Source: Anaerolinea sp.
GTDB taxonomy: Bacteria > Chloroflexota > Anaerolineae > Anaerolineales > Anaerolineaceae
Assembly: GCA_029975965.1 (NCBI GenBank)
Contig: JARKOV010000076.1
Span: 34,568 to 98,567 of the forward strand
DNA length: 64,000 nt
Direction: 5' to 3'
The notes under the pieces were generated by a model. That model was not told where the DNA came from. It was given only the letters and a program-made list of their open reading frames with translations, and made no database searches. Below, one piece after another: positions 33,748-41,606 of the stretch; the stretch's first letter is position 1, and the number at the start of each line of letters is the position of its first letter. The translations under genes and the position numbers were made by a program.

Positions 33748-34308
33748 ATGCCACAAGAACGTACACGCAAAATTGTCATAACCGGGATCATGGGCGCCAT
33801 CGCGATCTTCCTCGGTCTCACCCGGTGGGGATTTATTCCATGGATTGGGGGTGTATCCCTGACGATCATGCATGTGCCGGTGATCATCGGCGCAGTCCTT
33901 GAAGGGCCTCTGGTCGGGGTCGCCATTGGATTGATCTTCGGCATCTTCAGCATGATCCAGGCGGCTGTCGCCCCCAATTTTCCCTCCGATACGTGGTTCA
34001 CCAACCCGCTCCTTTCTATCTTACCCCGGCTCTTCATTGGGCCGCTGGCCTGGCTGGTCTGGCGAGCGCTGCGCCGCATCCCGGTGGTCGGTTTGATCGC
34101 AGCCGGTGTCACCGGCAGCCTGACCAACACCATCCTGGTGCTGGGGATGATCGGCGTGCTGGGCCATCTTCCCTGGGTGGCTTTAGGGCCGATTGCCGTT
34201 GCCAATGGCCTTCCGGAAGCAGGCGTATCGGCGTTGATCGTGCTGGTGGTCGTCGCTGCCTGGATGCGCATCCAGGTTGGCAAGAAGACGGGCGCCTCTC
34301 TGGAGTGA
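33748..34308 (+). CDS. ECF transporter substrate-binding (S) component
   Basis: The 186-residue protein has six membrane segments and the S-component pattern: KIVITGIMGAIAIFLGLTRWGFIPWIGGVSLTIMHVPVIIGAVLEGPLVGVAIGLIFGIFS, with the AxxxA-like helix 1 that contacts EcfT. S components bind a vitamin or metal cofactor precursor. The sequence does not match a family I can name (BioY, ThiT, RibU). The partner EcfT and ATPase genes are just downstream but on the opposite strand, ending toward this gene. It ends in a strong terminator. Confidence 0.9.
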   Translation: MPQERTRKIVITGIMGAIAIFLGLTRWGFIPWIGGVSLTIMHVPVIIGAVLEGPLVGVAIGLIFGIFSMIQAAVAPNFPSDTWFTNPLLSILPRLFIGPLAWLVWRALRRIPVVGLIAAGVTGSLTNTILVLGMIGVLGHLPWVALGPIAVANGLPEAGVSALIVLVVVAAWMRIQVGKKTGASLE

Positions 34309-34331
34309 TACGGCGCGCATAAGCAAACCAA

Positions 34332-34367
34332 ACACCCTGGGCACGCTAGCCCAGGGTGTTTTTTTAT
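34332..34367 (+). terminator. Intrinsic terminator after the ECF S gene
   Basis: ACACCCTGGGC (34332-34342) and GCCCAGGGTGT (34349-34359) form a perfect 11-bp stem with a 6-nt loop, followed by nine Ts. Confidence 0.95.
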
Positions 34368-34433
34368 AACGTTCAGAGGGTGAGGAGAAGTTTCCGAATT
34401 GCTTCCGCCTCTGGCTGAGTGGTTACGCTCAAG

Positions 34434-35255
34434 CTACAACAGGATGATCCCTACCCCTGCCGCCAGCGCAGCGAAGACCAGCAAAGCGTCGCGCGGGCCG
34501 AAGCGCAAATCGACCAGCGAGGTCCGCTCAGGCGAGCTGCCATACGCGCGAGCATCCATTGCCAACGCCATGTTCTCAGCCCGTTGCAGGCTGGCCAGGA
34601 AGAGCGGCACAAGCACCGGTATGGTCTGGCGCACCCGCGCGATGAGGTTGCCGGGGCGCGCATCCCAATCTGCTCCGCGCGATGCCTGCGCCTTGGCAAT
34701 TCTCTCCGCGGTCTGCGCCAGCAAGGGCAAAAAGCGCAGGGTCACCTGGACCATCATCACCAGGTCTTGCGCCTGGATGCCAATAGCCGCCAGGGGTCGG
34801 AAGAGAGCATTCAACCCCTGGGTCATCTCGCTGGTGGATATAGTATAGGTGGTCAGGCCAATCGCCAGGATCAAGCCGGTGAAACGAACCAGAAGCATCA
34901 GGCCGGCACGTAAATCTGACGGCGTGATTCGCGCCGGTCCAACTACCCAAAGAATGGTTTCCTCTGGTGGGCTGGCATTCAGAAACACCTGCATCACCGC
35001 CAGGATCAACAAGAAGGGCAGCGGGGTGACCAATCCGCGCAGCGCATACCGGATCGGGATGCGCCCGAGCCACAGCCCCAGCAACACCACCGCCAGCCCG
35101 AATAACACTCCGGTCACATGGCGGCTGAAGGTCAAGGCCAGGATGAGCAGGCTGAAGGCCATGATGCGCGCCCGCGGATCCAGCCGGTGAAGATAGGAAT
35201 TCACCGGCAGATATTGACCGAAGGGGATCGAGCGCAAAAATTCGAACTGGCTCAT
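34434..35255 (-). CDS. ecfT: ECF transporter transmembrane (T) component
   Basis: The 273-residue protein starts FGQYLPVNSYLHRLDPRARIMAFSLLILALTF, the CbiQ/EcfT N-terminus, and has five to six membrane helices. The two coupling motifs are ARG-like segments AQASRGADWD and AMDARAYGS, whose Ala-Arg-Gly cores dock on the ATPases. The ATG overlaps the end of the fused ATPase gene by 4 nt. With the ATPases it forms the energising module for one or several S components. Confidence 0.95.
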   Translation of the reverse strand: MSQFEFLRSIPFGQYLPVNSYLHRLDPRARIMAFSLLILALTFSRHVTGVLFGLAVVLLGLWLGRIPIRYALRGLVTPLPFLLILAVMQVFLNASPPEETILWVVGPARITPSDLRAGLMLLVRFTGLILAIGLTTYTISTSEMTQGLNALFRPLAAIGIQAQDLVMMVQVTLRFLPLLAQTAERIAKAQASRGADWDARPGNLIARVRQTIPVLVPLFLASLQRAENMALAMDARAYGSSPERTSLVDLRFGPRDALLVFAALAAGVGIILL

Positions 35256-36991
35256 GCCGCCACCTCGACGCAGGCTTCCAACCCTTCGATCAGCCGGTCG
35301 GCAGTGATCGTTCCCGCAGGAATCGGCCAGCCCAACTCGCGCAGGCGGGCGGATGCCAGCGCCGCCACCGGCGGCTCCAGGCCCATCTCGCGCACCCGCT
35401 CGAACTCCCAGAAAAAGTCAACCGCCGGTCCTCCCATCACCACCTGGCCTTTGCGAAAGGCGGTGATATCGGCTGCCAAGGAAGCCACATCCTCCATCTG
35501 GTGAGAGGAGAGCACCAGGTTTTTCCCTTCGCCCACCATGCGCTGCAGCGATCCAAGAATTTCTTTGCGCGAGCGCGGATCGAGCCCGGCGGTCGGTTCA
35601 TCCAGCAAAAGGATCTGCGGATCCAGAGCGAGGATGCTTGCCAGGGCGGCCTTTCTCTTTTCTCCTCCGCTGAGTGTGTACGTCAGCCGGTCTTTGAATC
35701 CCTCGAAATCCAGCCCGACCTGTTCCATCGCCCGTCGGACGCGCCTGGCAAGCGGCTCGTCGCTGCTGACCAACCGGGGACCGTAAGCGATTTCGTCCCC
35801 GACGTATTGCTCGAAGAACTGGCTCTCGGGATTCTGCATCACCAGCCCAGCCAACCGAGTCACATCGCGGGTGGGCAGGCTGGTATCGTTGAGGTTGAAG
35901 GGTCCCACGCGCACACTGCCAACTTGCGGTCGTAACAGCCCATTCAGGTGCTGCAAGAGAGTCGACTTCCCCGAGCCGGTCACCCCGACCAGCCCGTGGA
36001 CGCGCCCTTTGGCGACGTGAAAGTCGACGTCTTGCAAAGCCTGGTGCGCCAGCGGCGTGCCCAGCATATAAGTGTGCCCCAATCCGCGAACATCGATCAT
36101 CCAATCCGGCGAGCCGGGCAGAACATCCCCCAGGGTATACGCTGGACGGCCACAGCCTTCGCGCGGCGACACAAGGTAGCCAAGCAGTTCATCGATGCTG
36201 AGCAGGCTCACCGGAAGGTCCGGGAAATAAGCGCGCAGGCGCCGGCCCAGCTCTGTCACCGGTGGGGGCTCCAATCCCCAGGTGGGCAGCTCTTGTAAGG
36301 AGAACAAATCGCGCGGGCTGCCATCGAACACCAACCGGCCGGCGTTGAGAACCACCGCCCGGTCTGCCAGCGCCGCCTCTTCCATGTTGTGCGTGACGAA
36401 CAGCACGGCCATGCCTTCCGAGCGCAGCTCCGCCATCAACTCGAGCGCCATGCGGCGCCCAGCGGGGTCGAGCATGGTCGTCGCTTCGTCAAAAACCACG
36501 CAACGCGGACGCATCGCCAGCACGCCGGCCAGTGCCAGGCGCTGCATTTGTCCCGCCGAAAGCATGTGCGGAGAACGCTGGCGGTGGGCTTCGAGGCCGA
36601 CCGCCTGAATGGCATCCTCTACCCGCTGGCGGATCTCTTTCGGGCGCAGGCCAAGATTCTCGGGACCAAAAGCCACGTCCTCTTCGACGGTCGTCGCCAC
36701 AATCTGGTCTTCAGGATGCTGAAACACCATGCCCACGCGTTGCCGGATCATCCCCTGGTTGGCGCGTTCCCGCGTATCCAGGCGGCCGACCAGCACCTGC
36801 CCCTCGGTCGGTTGGAGCAACCCGTTGAGATGGCGCGCCAGGGTGGTTTTCCCCGAGCCGTTTGCCCCCAGGATGACCACAAACTCACCTTCGTGGAATT
36901 CGAGCGAGATATCTTTCAGGGCAGGCACCGGCTTATCTGCCCCACCGGTATATCGAAAGGAAACGTTCTCGATTGTGATGAGCGCGCTCAT
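35252..36991 (-). CDS. Fused double ABC ATPase of an ECF transporter (EcfA1-EcfA2)
   Basis: Two full ABC domains lie in one 579-residue chain. The first (about 1-240) has GANGSGKTTLARHL, an LSAGQMQRLALA signature and VVFDEATTMLDP. The second (about 300-535) has GVTGSGKSTLLQHL, LSGGEKRKAALA and LLLDEPTAGLDP. In most bacteria EcfA and EcfA' are separate proteins; the fusion still provides both nucleotide sites. In domain one the usual LSGGQ reads LSAGQ and the usual DEPT reads DEAT. The cytosolic face drives EcfT. It is the first gene of a two-gene operon. Confidence 0.95.
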   Translation of the reverse strand: MSALITIENVSFRYTGGADKPVPALKDISLEFHEGEFVVILGANGSGKTTLARHLNGLLQPTEGQVLVGRLDTRERANQGMIRQRVGMVFQHPEDQIVATTVEEDVAFGPENLGLRPKEIRQRVEDAIQAVGLEAHRQRSPHMLSAGQMQRLALAGVLAMRPRCVVFDEATTMLDPAGRRMALELMAELRSEGMAVLFVTHNMEEAALADRAVVLNAGRLVFDGSPRDLFSLQELPTWGLEPPPVTELGRRLRAYFPDLPVSLLSIDELLGYLVSPREGCGRPAYTLGDVLPGSPDWMIDVRGLGHTYMLGTPLAHQALQDVDFHVAKGRVHGLVGVTGSGKSTLLQHLNGLLRPQVGSVRVGPFNLNDTSLPTRDVTRLAGLVMQNPESQFFEQYVGDEIAYGPRLVSSDEPLARRVRRAMEQVGLDFEGFKDRLTYTLSGGEKRKAALASILALDPQILLLDEPTAGLDPRSRKEILGSLQRMVGEGKNLVLSSHQMEDVASLAADITAFRKGQVVMGGPAVDFFWEFERVREMGLEPPVAALASARLRELGWPIPAGTITADRLIEGLEACVEVAA

Positions 36992-37159
36992 GGATGATTA
37001 ATTATACCAACCAGACCGCGGGCTATACCCACTTGCTTTCTCAAAGTCGCGGGAAAAATGGTAAAAATCTGTCCCGCAACCCCTTCCACCAGAATGGGGC
37101 GAAGTAAGGAAGATCGACTCCGCTTCACCGCATCTTTCTCTTCGTCACCGAAAGTCATG

Positions 37160-37165
37160 TATAAT
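37160..37165 (+). promoter_or_regulatory. -10 box (TATAAT) of the aspartate kinase operon
   Basis: A perfect TATAAT lies 31 nt upstream of the ATG at 37197. The short leader shows no attenuator hairpin. Confidence 0.5.
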
Positions 37166-37196
37166 ACCCGATTATTTAATTTCACGAGGTAACCCC

Positions 37197-38630
37197 ATGG
37201 TCGGCTCGTCCCCACACACCCTGGTCATGAAGTTCGGCGGAACTTCCGTCGGCACGGCAGAAGCCATCGCGCAAACCGCCCGCATCGTTCAGCGCCAGCA
37301 ATCCCTCACCCCACGCCTGGTGGTGGTGACCTCGGCTTTATCTGGGGTGACCGATCTCCTGCTCGAGAGCGCCACCGCGGCGGCTCGCGGAGACAGCAAT
37401 GTGTACAACCAGGCTGTCCAGACCTTGCGCAACAAGCATGAGTCGATCCTGAAAGCCTTGATTGAAGACCGCGCCCGCCAGGAGGAAATCCGTGGGGCGA
37501 TCACGCTGTTGATCCTCGATTTCGCCAACCTCTGCCAGGCCATCGCCGTGCTAGGCGAGGCTACCCCCCGCGCCCTGGACGCTGTGGTGTCGCTTGGAGA
37601 GCGCATGTCGGTCCGCCTGTTGGCTGCCGTTCTGGAAAACCTTGGCGTCAACGCGCAGTTCGTCGAAGCCACCCGGTTGATTGTCACAGACGACTACTTC
37701 CAATCCGCCCATCCCGATATCAACGCCACGCGGATGGCCTCGCGCGCGGTGCTCAACACCCTGCTCGACCAGGGCATCGTCCCGGTCATCACCGGTTTCA
37801 TTAGCGCGACGGCGACCGGCGTCACCACCACCCTGGGGCGCGGCGGGAGCGATTACACGGCGGCGCTGCTCGGCGCGGTGCTGCCGGCCGATGAGGTGTG
37901 GATCTGGACGGATGTGGACGGCGTGATGACCGCCGACCCGCGCATCGTCCCCGGCGCAATGACGATCGAAGAACTGACCTACCGCGAAGTCTCCGAGCTG
38001 GCTTATGCCGGCGCGAAGGTGCTGCACCCCAAAACCATCCGCCCGGTGATCGAGGCCGGCATCGGCCTGCGTGTGCTCAACACCTTCAATCCCGAAAATG
38101 CCGGCACCCGGCTGGTTTCTGAGCTGCCGGTCTCCGACCATCACGTGGTGAAATCGGTTACTGCCATCCGGGGACAAAGCCTGATCACCCTCGAAGGCCG
38201 GGGCATGCTGGGAGTACCCGGCGTGGCAGCCCGCACCTTCTCAGCAATTGCATCCACCGGCGCCAGCGTGACGCTCATCTCGCAGGCGTCATCAGAGCAA
38301 GCGATCTGTTTTGCGTTGAACGTGGAGGCGGTCGATAAAGTCATCGGAGCTTTGCAGGCCGAGTTTCGCGACGAATTTCAGCGCAACGACATCGACCGCG
38401 TCTGGGCCACCGGCGAGGTGGTGATCGTCACAGTGGTCGGCGAAGGGATGAAAAGCACCCCCGGCGTAGCAGGCAAGGTCTTTAGCGCGCTGGGAGAAAA
38501 AAAGATCAACGTGATCGCCATCGCCCAGGGATCTTCCGAGGTATCGATCAGTTTTGTCCTCAGAGCAGAGGACGTGCGCCCCGCGGTCCAGACGTTGCAC
38601 GACCTGGTGATCAAAGAGGAGGTTGCATGA
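37197..38630 (+). CDS. lysC: Aspartate kinase
   Basis: The 477-residue monofunctional enzyme has VMKFGGTSVGTAEAI at the N-terminus, VVTSALSGVTD, TTLGRGGSDYTAALLG and WTDVDGVMTADPRIVPGA. Two C-terminal ACT domains (about 325-470; ITLEGRGMLGVPGVAARTF and VTVVGEGMKSTPGVAGKVFSAL) suggest feedback control by lysine or threonine. It phosphorylates L-aspartate as the first step to Lys, Thr, Met and diaminopimelate. GAGG precedes the ATG. It overlaps asd by 4 nt. Confidence 0.97.
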   Translation: MVGSSPHTLVMKFGGTSVGTAEAIAQTARIVQRQQSLTPRLVVVTSALSGVTDLLLESATAAARGDSNVYNQAVQTLRNKHESILKALIEDRARQEEIRGAITLLILDFANLCQAIAVLGEATPRALDAVVSLGERMSVRLLAAVLENLGVNAQFVEATRLIVTDDYFQSAHPDINATRMASRAVLNTLLDQGIVPVITGFISATATGVTTTLGRGGSDYTAALLGAVLPADEVWIWTDVDGVMTADPRIVPGAMTIEELTYREVSELAYAGAKVLHPKTIRPVIEAGIGLRVLNTFNPENAGTRLVSELPVSDHHVVKSVTAIRGQSLITLEGRGMLGVPGVAARTFSAIASTGASVTLISQASSEQAICFALNVEAVDKVIGALQAEFRDEFQRNDIDRVWATGEVVIVTVVGEGMKSTPGVAGKVFSALGEKKINVIAIAQGSSEVSISFVLRAEDVRPAVQTLHDLVIKEEVA

Positions 38631-39691
38631 AGAAAATTCCTGTCGCCGTGCTGGCAGCCACCGGGAGCGTCGGGCAGCGTTTCATCCAGCTCCTCGACAA
38701 CCACCCCTGGTTTGAAATCGTCGCCTTGACCGGCTCTGAGCGTGGGCACGGAAAAACCTATGCGGAGACTTGCCGCTGGTTGCTCGCCGACGAGATGCCC
38801 ACCTGGGCGCGCGATTTGCCGGTGTTGCCCTCCTCGCCAGACGAAGTCCAGGTTCCCCTGGCATTTTCTGGGCTGCCGGCGGATGTCGCCCGTGACGTGG
38901 AGCCGTTGTTCGCCCAGGCTGGCACCGCGGTGTGCTCAAACGCATCCGCGTACCGGCGTGAGCCGGACGTGCCCATCTTGCTGCCCGAAGTCAACCCCGA
39001 CCATGCCCACCTGATACCAGCCCAACGCACCCGCCACGGCTGGAGCGGCCTGATCGCCACCAACCCGAACTGCACCAGCACGGGAATGACGATTGCCCTG
39101 AAAGCCCTGCAGGACGCCTTTGGCGTTCGACGGGTCTTTGCCGTTTCGATGCAGGCGCTTTCTGGGGCGGGTTATCCAGGCGTCCCCTCGCTGGACATCG
39201 CCGACAACGTGATCCCGTACATCGGCGGCGAGGAAGATAAGGTCGAATGGGAGCCGCGCAAAATGCTCGGGGTACTCGCCGGCGAGCGGATCGAGCTGAG
39301 TCCTATCGCCATTTCGGCCCACACCAACCGCGTCGACGTCAGCGATGGCCATACGGTCTGCCTGACCGTCGAGTTCGAGCGCCGTGCCTCGCCGGGAGAG
39401 GTGAACCAGGTACTGCAGGGTTACCAAGCTCCCGAAGTGTCGCGCGACTTGCCTTCTGCCCCTCGTCCACCCATCCTGGTTCGCCCTGAGGAAAACCGCC
39501 CGCAACCCCGCCTCGACCGCATGACGGGCAGCGGCATGAGCACCGTCGTCGGCCGGGTGCGACCCGATTCGATCTTTGACGCGCGCCTGGTCGTGCTTTC
39601 TCACAACACCATTCGTGGGGCTGCCGGCGGCTCGATTTTTAACGCCGAGCTCCTGGTAAAACTGGGGTACATCAACGGAGTGAAACCATGA
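38627..39691 (+). CDS. asd: Aspartate-semialdehyde dehydrogenase (archaeal/fungal type)
   Basis: The 354-residue protein has the NADP loop VLAATGSVGQRFIQLL, the catalytic Cys in TNPNCTSTGMTIALKAL, and ISAHTNRVDVSDGHTVCLTVEF near the substrate His. The sequence type (TYAETCRWLL, ending HNTIRGAAGGSIFNAELLVKLGYI) is the archaeal/fungal branch, not the E. coli one. It reduces aspartyl phosphate made by the upstream kinase. Both junctions overlap by 4 nt, with lysC upstream and the transglutaminase-like gene downstream. Confidence 0.96.
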   Translation: MKKIPVAVLAATGSVGQRFIQLLDNHPWFEIVALTGSERGHGKTYAETCRWLLADEMPTWARDLPVLPSSPDEVQVPLAFSGLPADVARDVEPLFAQAGTAVCSNASAYRREPDVPILLPEVNPDHAHLIPAQRTRHGWSGLIATNPNCTSTGMTIALKALQDAFGVRRVFAVSMQALSGAGYPGVPSLDIADNVIPYIGGEEDKVEWEPRKMLGVLAGERIELSPIAISAHTNRVDVSDGHTVCLTVEFERRASPGEVNQVLQGYQAPEVSRDLPSAPRPPILVRPEENRPQPRLDRMTGSGMSTVVGRVRPDSIFDARLVVLSHNTIRGAAGGSIFNAELLVKLGYINGVKP

Positions 39692-40353
39692 GCTTCATCG
39701 ACCATCTGGATGCTAATAACCGCGCCATCTTTGAATCGCTGAAAAGCCCTTGTGCCATCCAGGCCTACCTCGATAGCCTGCCTTACATCGGCGAGGAACG
39801 CGACCGGTCGCCCTTGCAGGTGATGCAAGACCGCCAGTGCCACTGCCTGGACGGCGGCCTTTTCGCCGCGCTGGCGCTCAGCCAGATCGGCTATCCGGCT
39901 CGCATCATCGACCTCGTCCCTGAGCCTTACACGGACGACGACCATGTTCTGGCGATCTTCCAGGTGGAGGGCTTTTATGGCGCGGTGGCGAAGTCCAATT
40001 TTAGCCCATTGCGCTTCCGCGAGCCGGTTTTCCGCAGCCTGCGCGAGCTGGTGATGAGCTACTTTGAAGTCTTCTTCAACATCGACCGCTTGAAGACATT
40101 GCGAGGATACACACGACCGCTCAACTTATCGACTTACGACCGCTACCACTGGCAAACCCGCGAAGACGGCGTCGCGGTGGTAACGAAGCGACTTTACACG
40201 ATGAAGCTGGTGCCGGTGGTCAACCAGGCGCAGGTGGCACGCTTATCCCTGATCGACGAGCGCTCCTTTCACACCAACATGGCGGGGGTCAACATGGACG
40301 GCCTGTATAAAGGCCCGAAGAAAGACGCGCCTTCGGCCTCAGCAGGTCTCTGA
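39688..40353 (+). CDS. Transglutaminase-like (papain-fold) protein of unknown function
   Basis: The 221-residue cytosolic protein has a pattern resembling the transglutaminase-like fold: RQCHCLDGGLFAALALSQIGYPARIIDL (Cys at the helix start, then the G-x-P-A-R strand) and, 12-15 residues later, TDDDHVLAIFQVEGFYGAVAKSNFSPLRF, giving a possible Cys-His-Asn triad. I do not recognise a named family. The start overlaps asd by 4 nt, so it is translated with the lysine/threonine pathway genes. Whether it is a protease, amidase or deamidase cannot be told. Confidence 0.7.
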   Translation: MSFIDHLDANNRAIFESLKSPCAIQAYLDSLPYIGEERDRSPLQVMQDRQCHCLDGGLFAALALSQIGYPARIIDLVPEPYTDDDHVLAIFQVEGFYGAVAKSNFSPLRFREPVFRSLRELVMSYFEVFFNIDRLKTLRGYTRPLNLSTYDRYHWQTREDGVAVVTKRLYTMKLVPVVNQAQVARLSLIDERSFHTNMAGVNMDGLYKGPKKDAPSASAGL

Positions 40354-40365
40354 TAGGATCCCAAA

Positions 40366-40824
40366 TTGGCAAGCACCCTTTCAGATATCCAGCAATTTCT
40401 TGAAATTTCGCCCAACCTGCTCACGGCCGGCCAGCCGTTCGCCGGGCAATTTGAGGCGATTCACGCTGCCGGCTGCCAGGTGGTGATCAACCTGGCAGCC
40501 GAGACCGCCTGGGATTACCTCCCCGAAGAAGAAGAAATCGTCCAGGCTCTTGGAATGCATTACATCCATATCCCGGTGGAGTGGACAGCCCCCCAGCCGG
40601 AAGATTTACAGGCTTTTTTCGCGGCTATGCAGGCCCACGTTGGCAAGAAAATTTTCGTGCACTGCGCCCGCAACATGCGCGTCTCGGCTTTTGTTTACTT
40701 GTATCGCATAGTATGGTTGGAGGAACCGCAGGAAGGCTGCTTTGCGGATATGCTGCGAATCTGGCAACCCGATCCGACCTGGCAGGCGTTCATCGACCGG
40801 GCTATATCGGCAAAAATCACTTAA
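40366..40824 (+). CDS. Protein tyrosine phosphatase-like protein with altered P-loop
   Basis: The 152-residue protein matches the small cysteine phosphatase fold: LLTAGQPFAGQFEAIHAAGCQVVINLA, HYIHIPVEWTAPQPEDLQAFFAAM, and the loop FVHCARNMRVSAFVYLYR. Between Cys and Arg there are four residues rather than the usual five of CX5R, a variant found in a group of bacterial relatives as I recall. The start is TTG with AGGA upstream, 12 nt after the preceding gene. Its end overlaps the convergent gene by 8 nt. Confidence 0.75.
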   Translation: MASTLSDIQQFLEISPNLLTAGQPFAGQFEAIHAAGCQVVINLAAETAWDYLPEEEEIVQALGMHYIHIPVEWTAPQPEDLQAFFAAMQAHVGKKIFVHCARNMRVSAFVYLYRIVWLEEPQEGCFADMLRIWQPDPTWQAFIDRAISAKIT

Positions 40825-41503
40825 ATTCACCCACCACTGCTCGATCTGGGATTCTCAGCCAGGTCTCGATCTGTTGCTCAAAAAACAGCGCCACGTCCGG
40901 CGAATCCAGATTGCCAACCAGCTCCACCTCGCGACCGTTTTGCGTCACGGCGAACAATTTATACTGGTGGGCTGTGCTGCCGTCGGAGTGAGAGACTTTT
41001 TCCTTACAATACAATTGCTTCAGGTCGACCACCGGAATGGACTTCTCGCCCAGCCACGGCAAAGGCTCGTGCCAGATGGCAAGCTCGTCGCGGGTCACTT
41101 CCAGCACCGTGCGGTTCAGAAAGCCACACAGCGTCGCGTAGGTCAATCCGATGCCAACCGCAAGGTGAGCGACCGGGAACACGATAAAAATCCAGGGCAC
41201 ATTCTCCCGAAATGCCATGCTGTACCAGAAGATTAAGAAGCTATCCCAGGCTAAACAAAAAAATGCCATTGGGATATATTTCAACGAAAACCAGCGCTGG
41301 ATAATCCGGGCGCTTTGCCCATCCTTTTCGATCTTTACCACCGACGGCACGGGTATCCGTGGTCGGATAGGTTCGCCTGCTTTGTCGCCCCCCTTGGCGA
41401 CGTGCTCGTTGCCACAATAATCACAGCGGTAGCGCGCGGAATCCTCCTCGATCGTCAATCGGGCGCCGCAAGAAGGGCAGGAGAGGGTGACGAAGTGGCT
41501 CAT
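40817..41503 (-). CDS. Zinc-ribbon membrane protein, unknown function
   Basis: The protein begins MSHFVTLSCPSCGARLTIEEDSARYRCDYCGNEH, a CPSC/CDYC zinc ribbon. Two membrane segments follow (about residues 75-95 and 102-125), then a C-terminal domain with VLEVTRDELAIWHEPLPWLGEKSIPVVDLKQLYCKEK resembling PH-like domains of bacterial membrane proteins. The first 34 codons of the longer frame look non-coding; the ATG at 41503 is 8 nt behind a TATACT box and lacks a Shine-Dalgarno, so it is probably leaderless. Confidence 0.7.
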   Translation of the reverse strand: MSHFVTLSCPSCGARLTIEEDSARYRCDYCGNEHVAKGGDKAGEPIRPRIPVPSVVKIEKDGQSARIIQRWFSLKYIPMAFFCLAWDSFLIFWYSMAFRENVPWIFIVFPVAHLAVGIGLTYATLCGFLNRTVLEVTRDELAIWHEPLPWLGEKSIPVVDLKQLYCKEKVSHSDGSTAHQYKLFAVTQNGREVELVGNLDSPDVALFFEQQIETWLRIPDRAVVGEFK

Positions 41504-41511
41504 ACGGTCAT

Positions 41512-41519
41512 AGTATAAT
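41512..41519. promoter_or_regulatory. Overlapping divergent -10 boxes (shared bidirectional promoter)
   Basis: The plus strand reads TATAAT at 41514-41519 and the minus strand TATACT at 41517-41512, overlapping by 4 bp. One drives the glycoside hydrolase at 41607, the other the zinc-ribbon gene at 41503. Confidence 0.55.
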
Positions 41520-41606
41520 GCCAACCCCCGCCCCCTAGACCCTTCAACCAACCTACAATGTTGCAAACTATGGTAGGATAAATCATATCCCAGCCTGGAG
41601 AGCATC

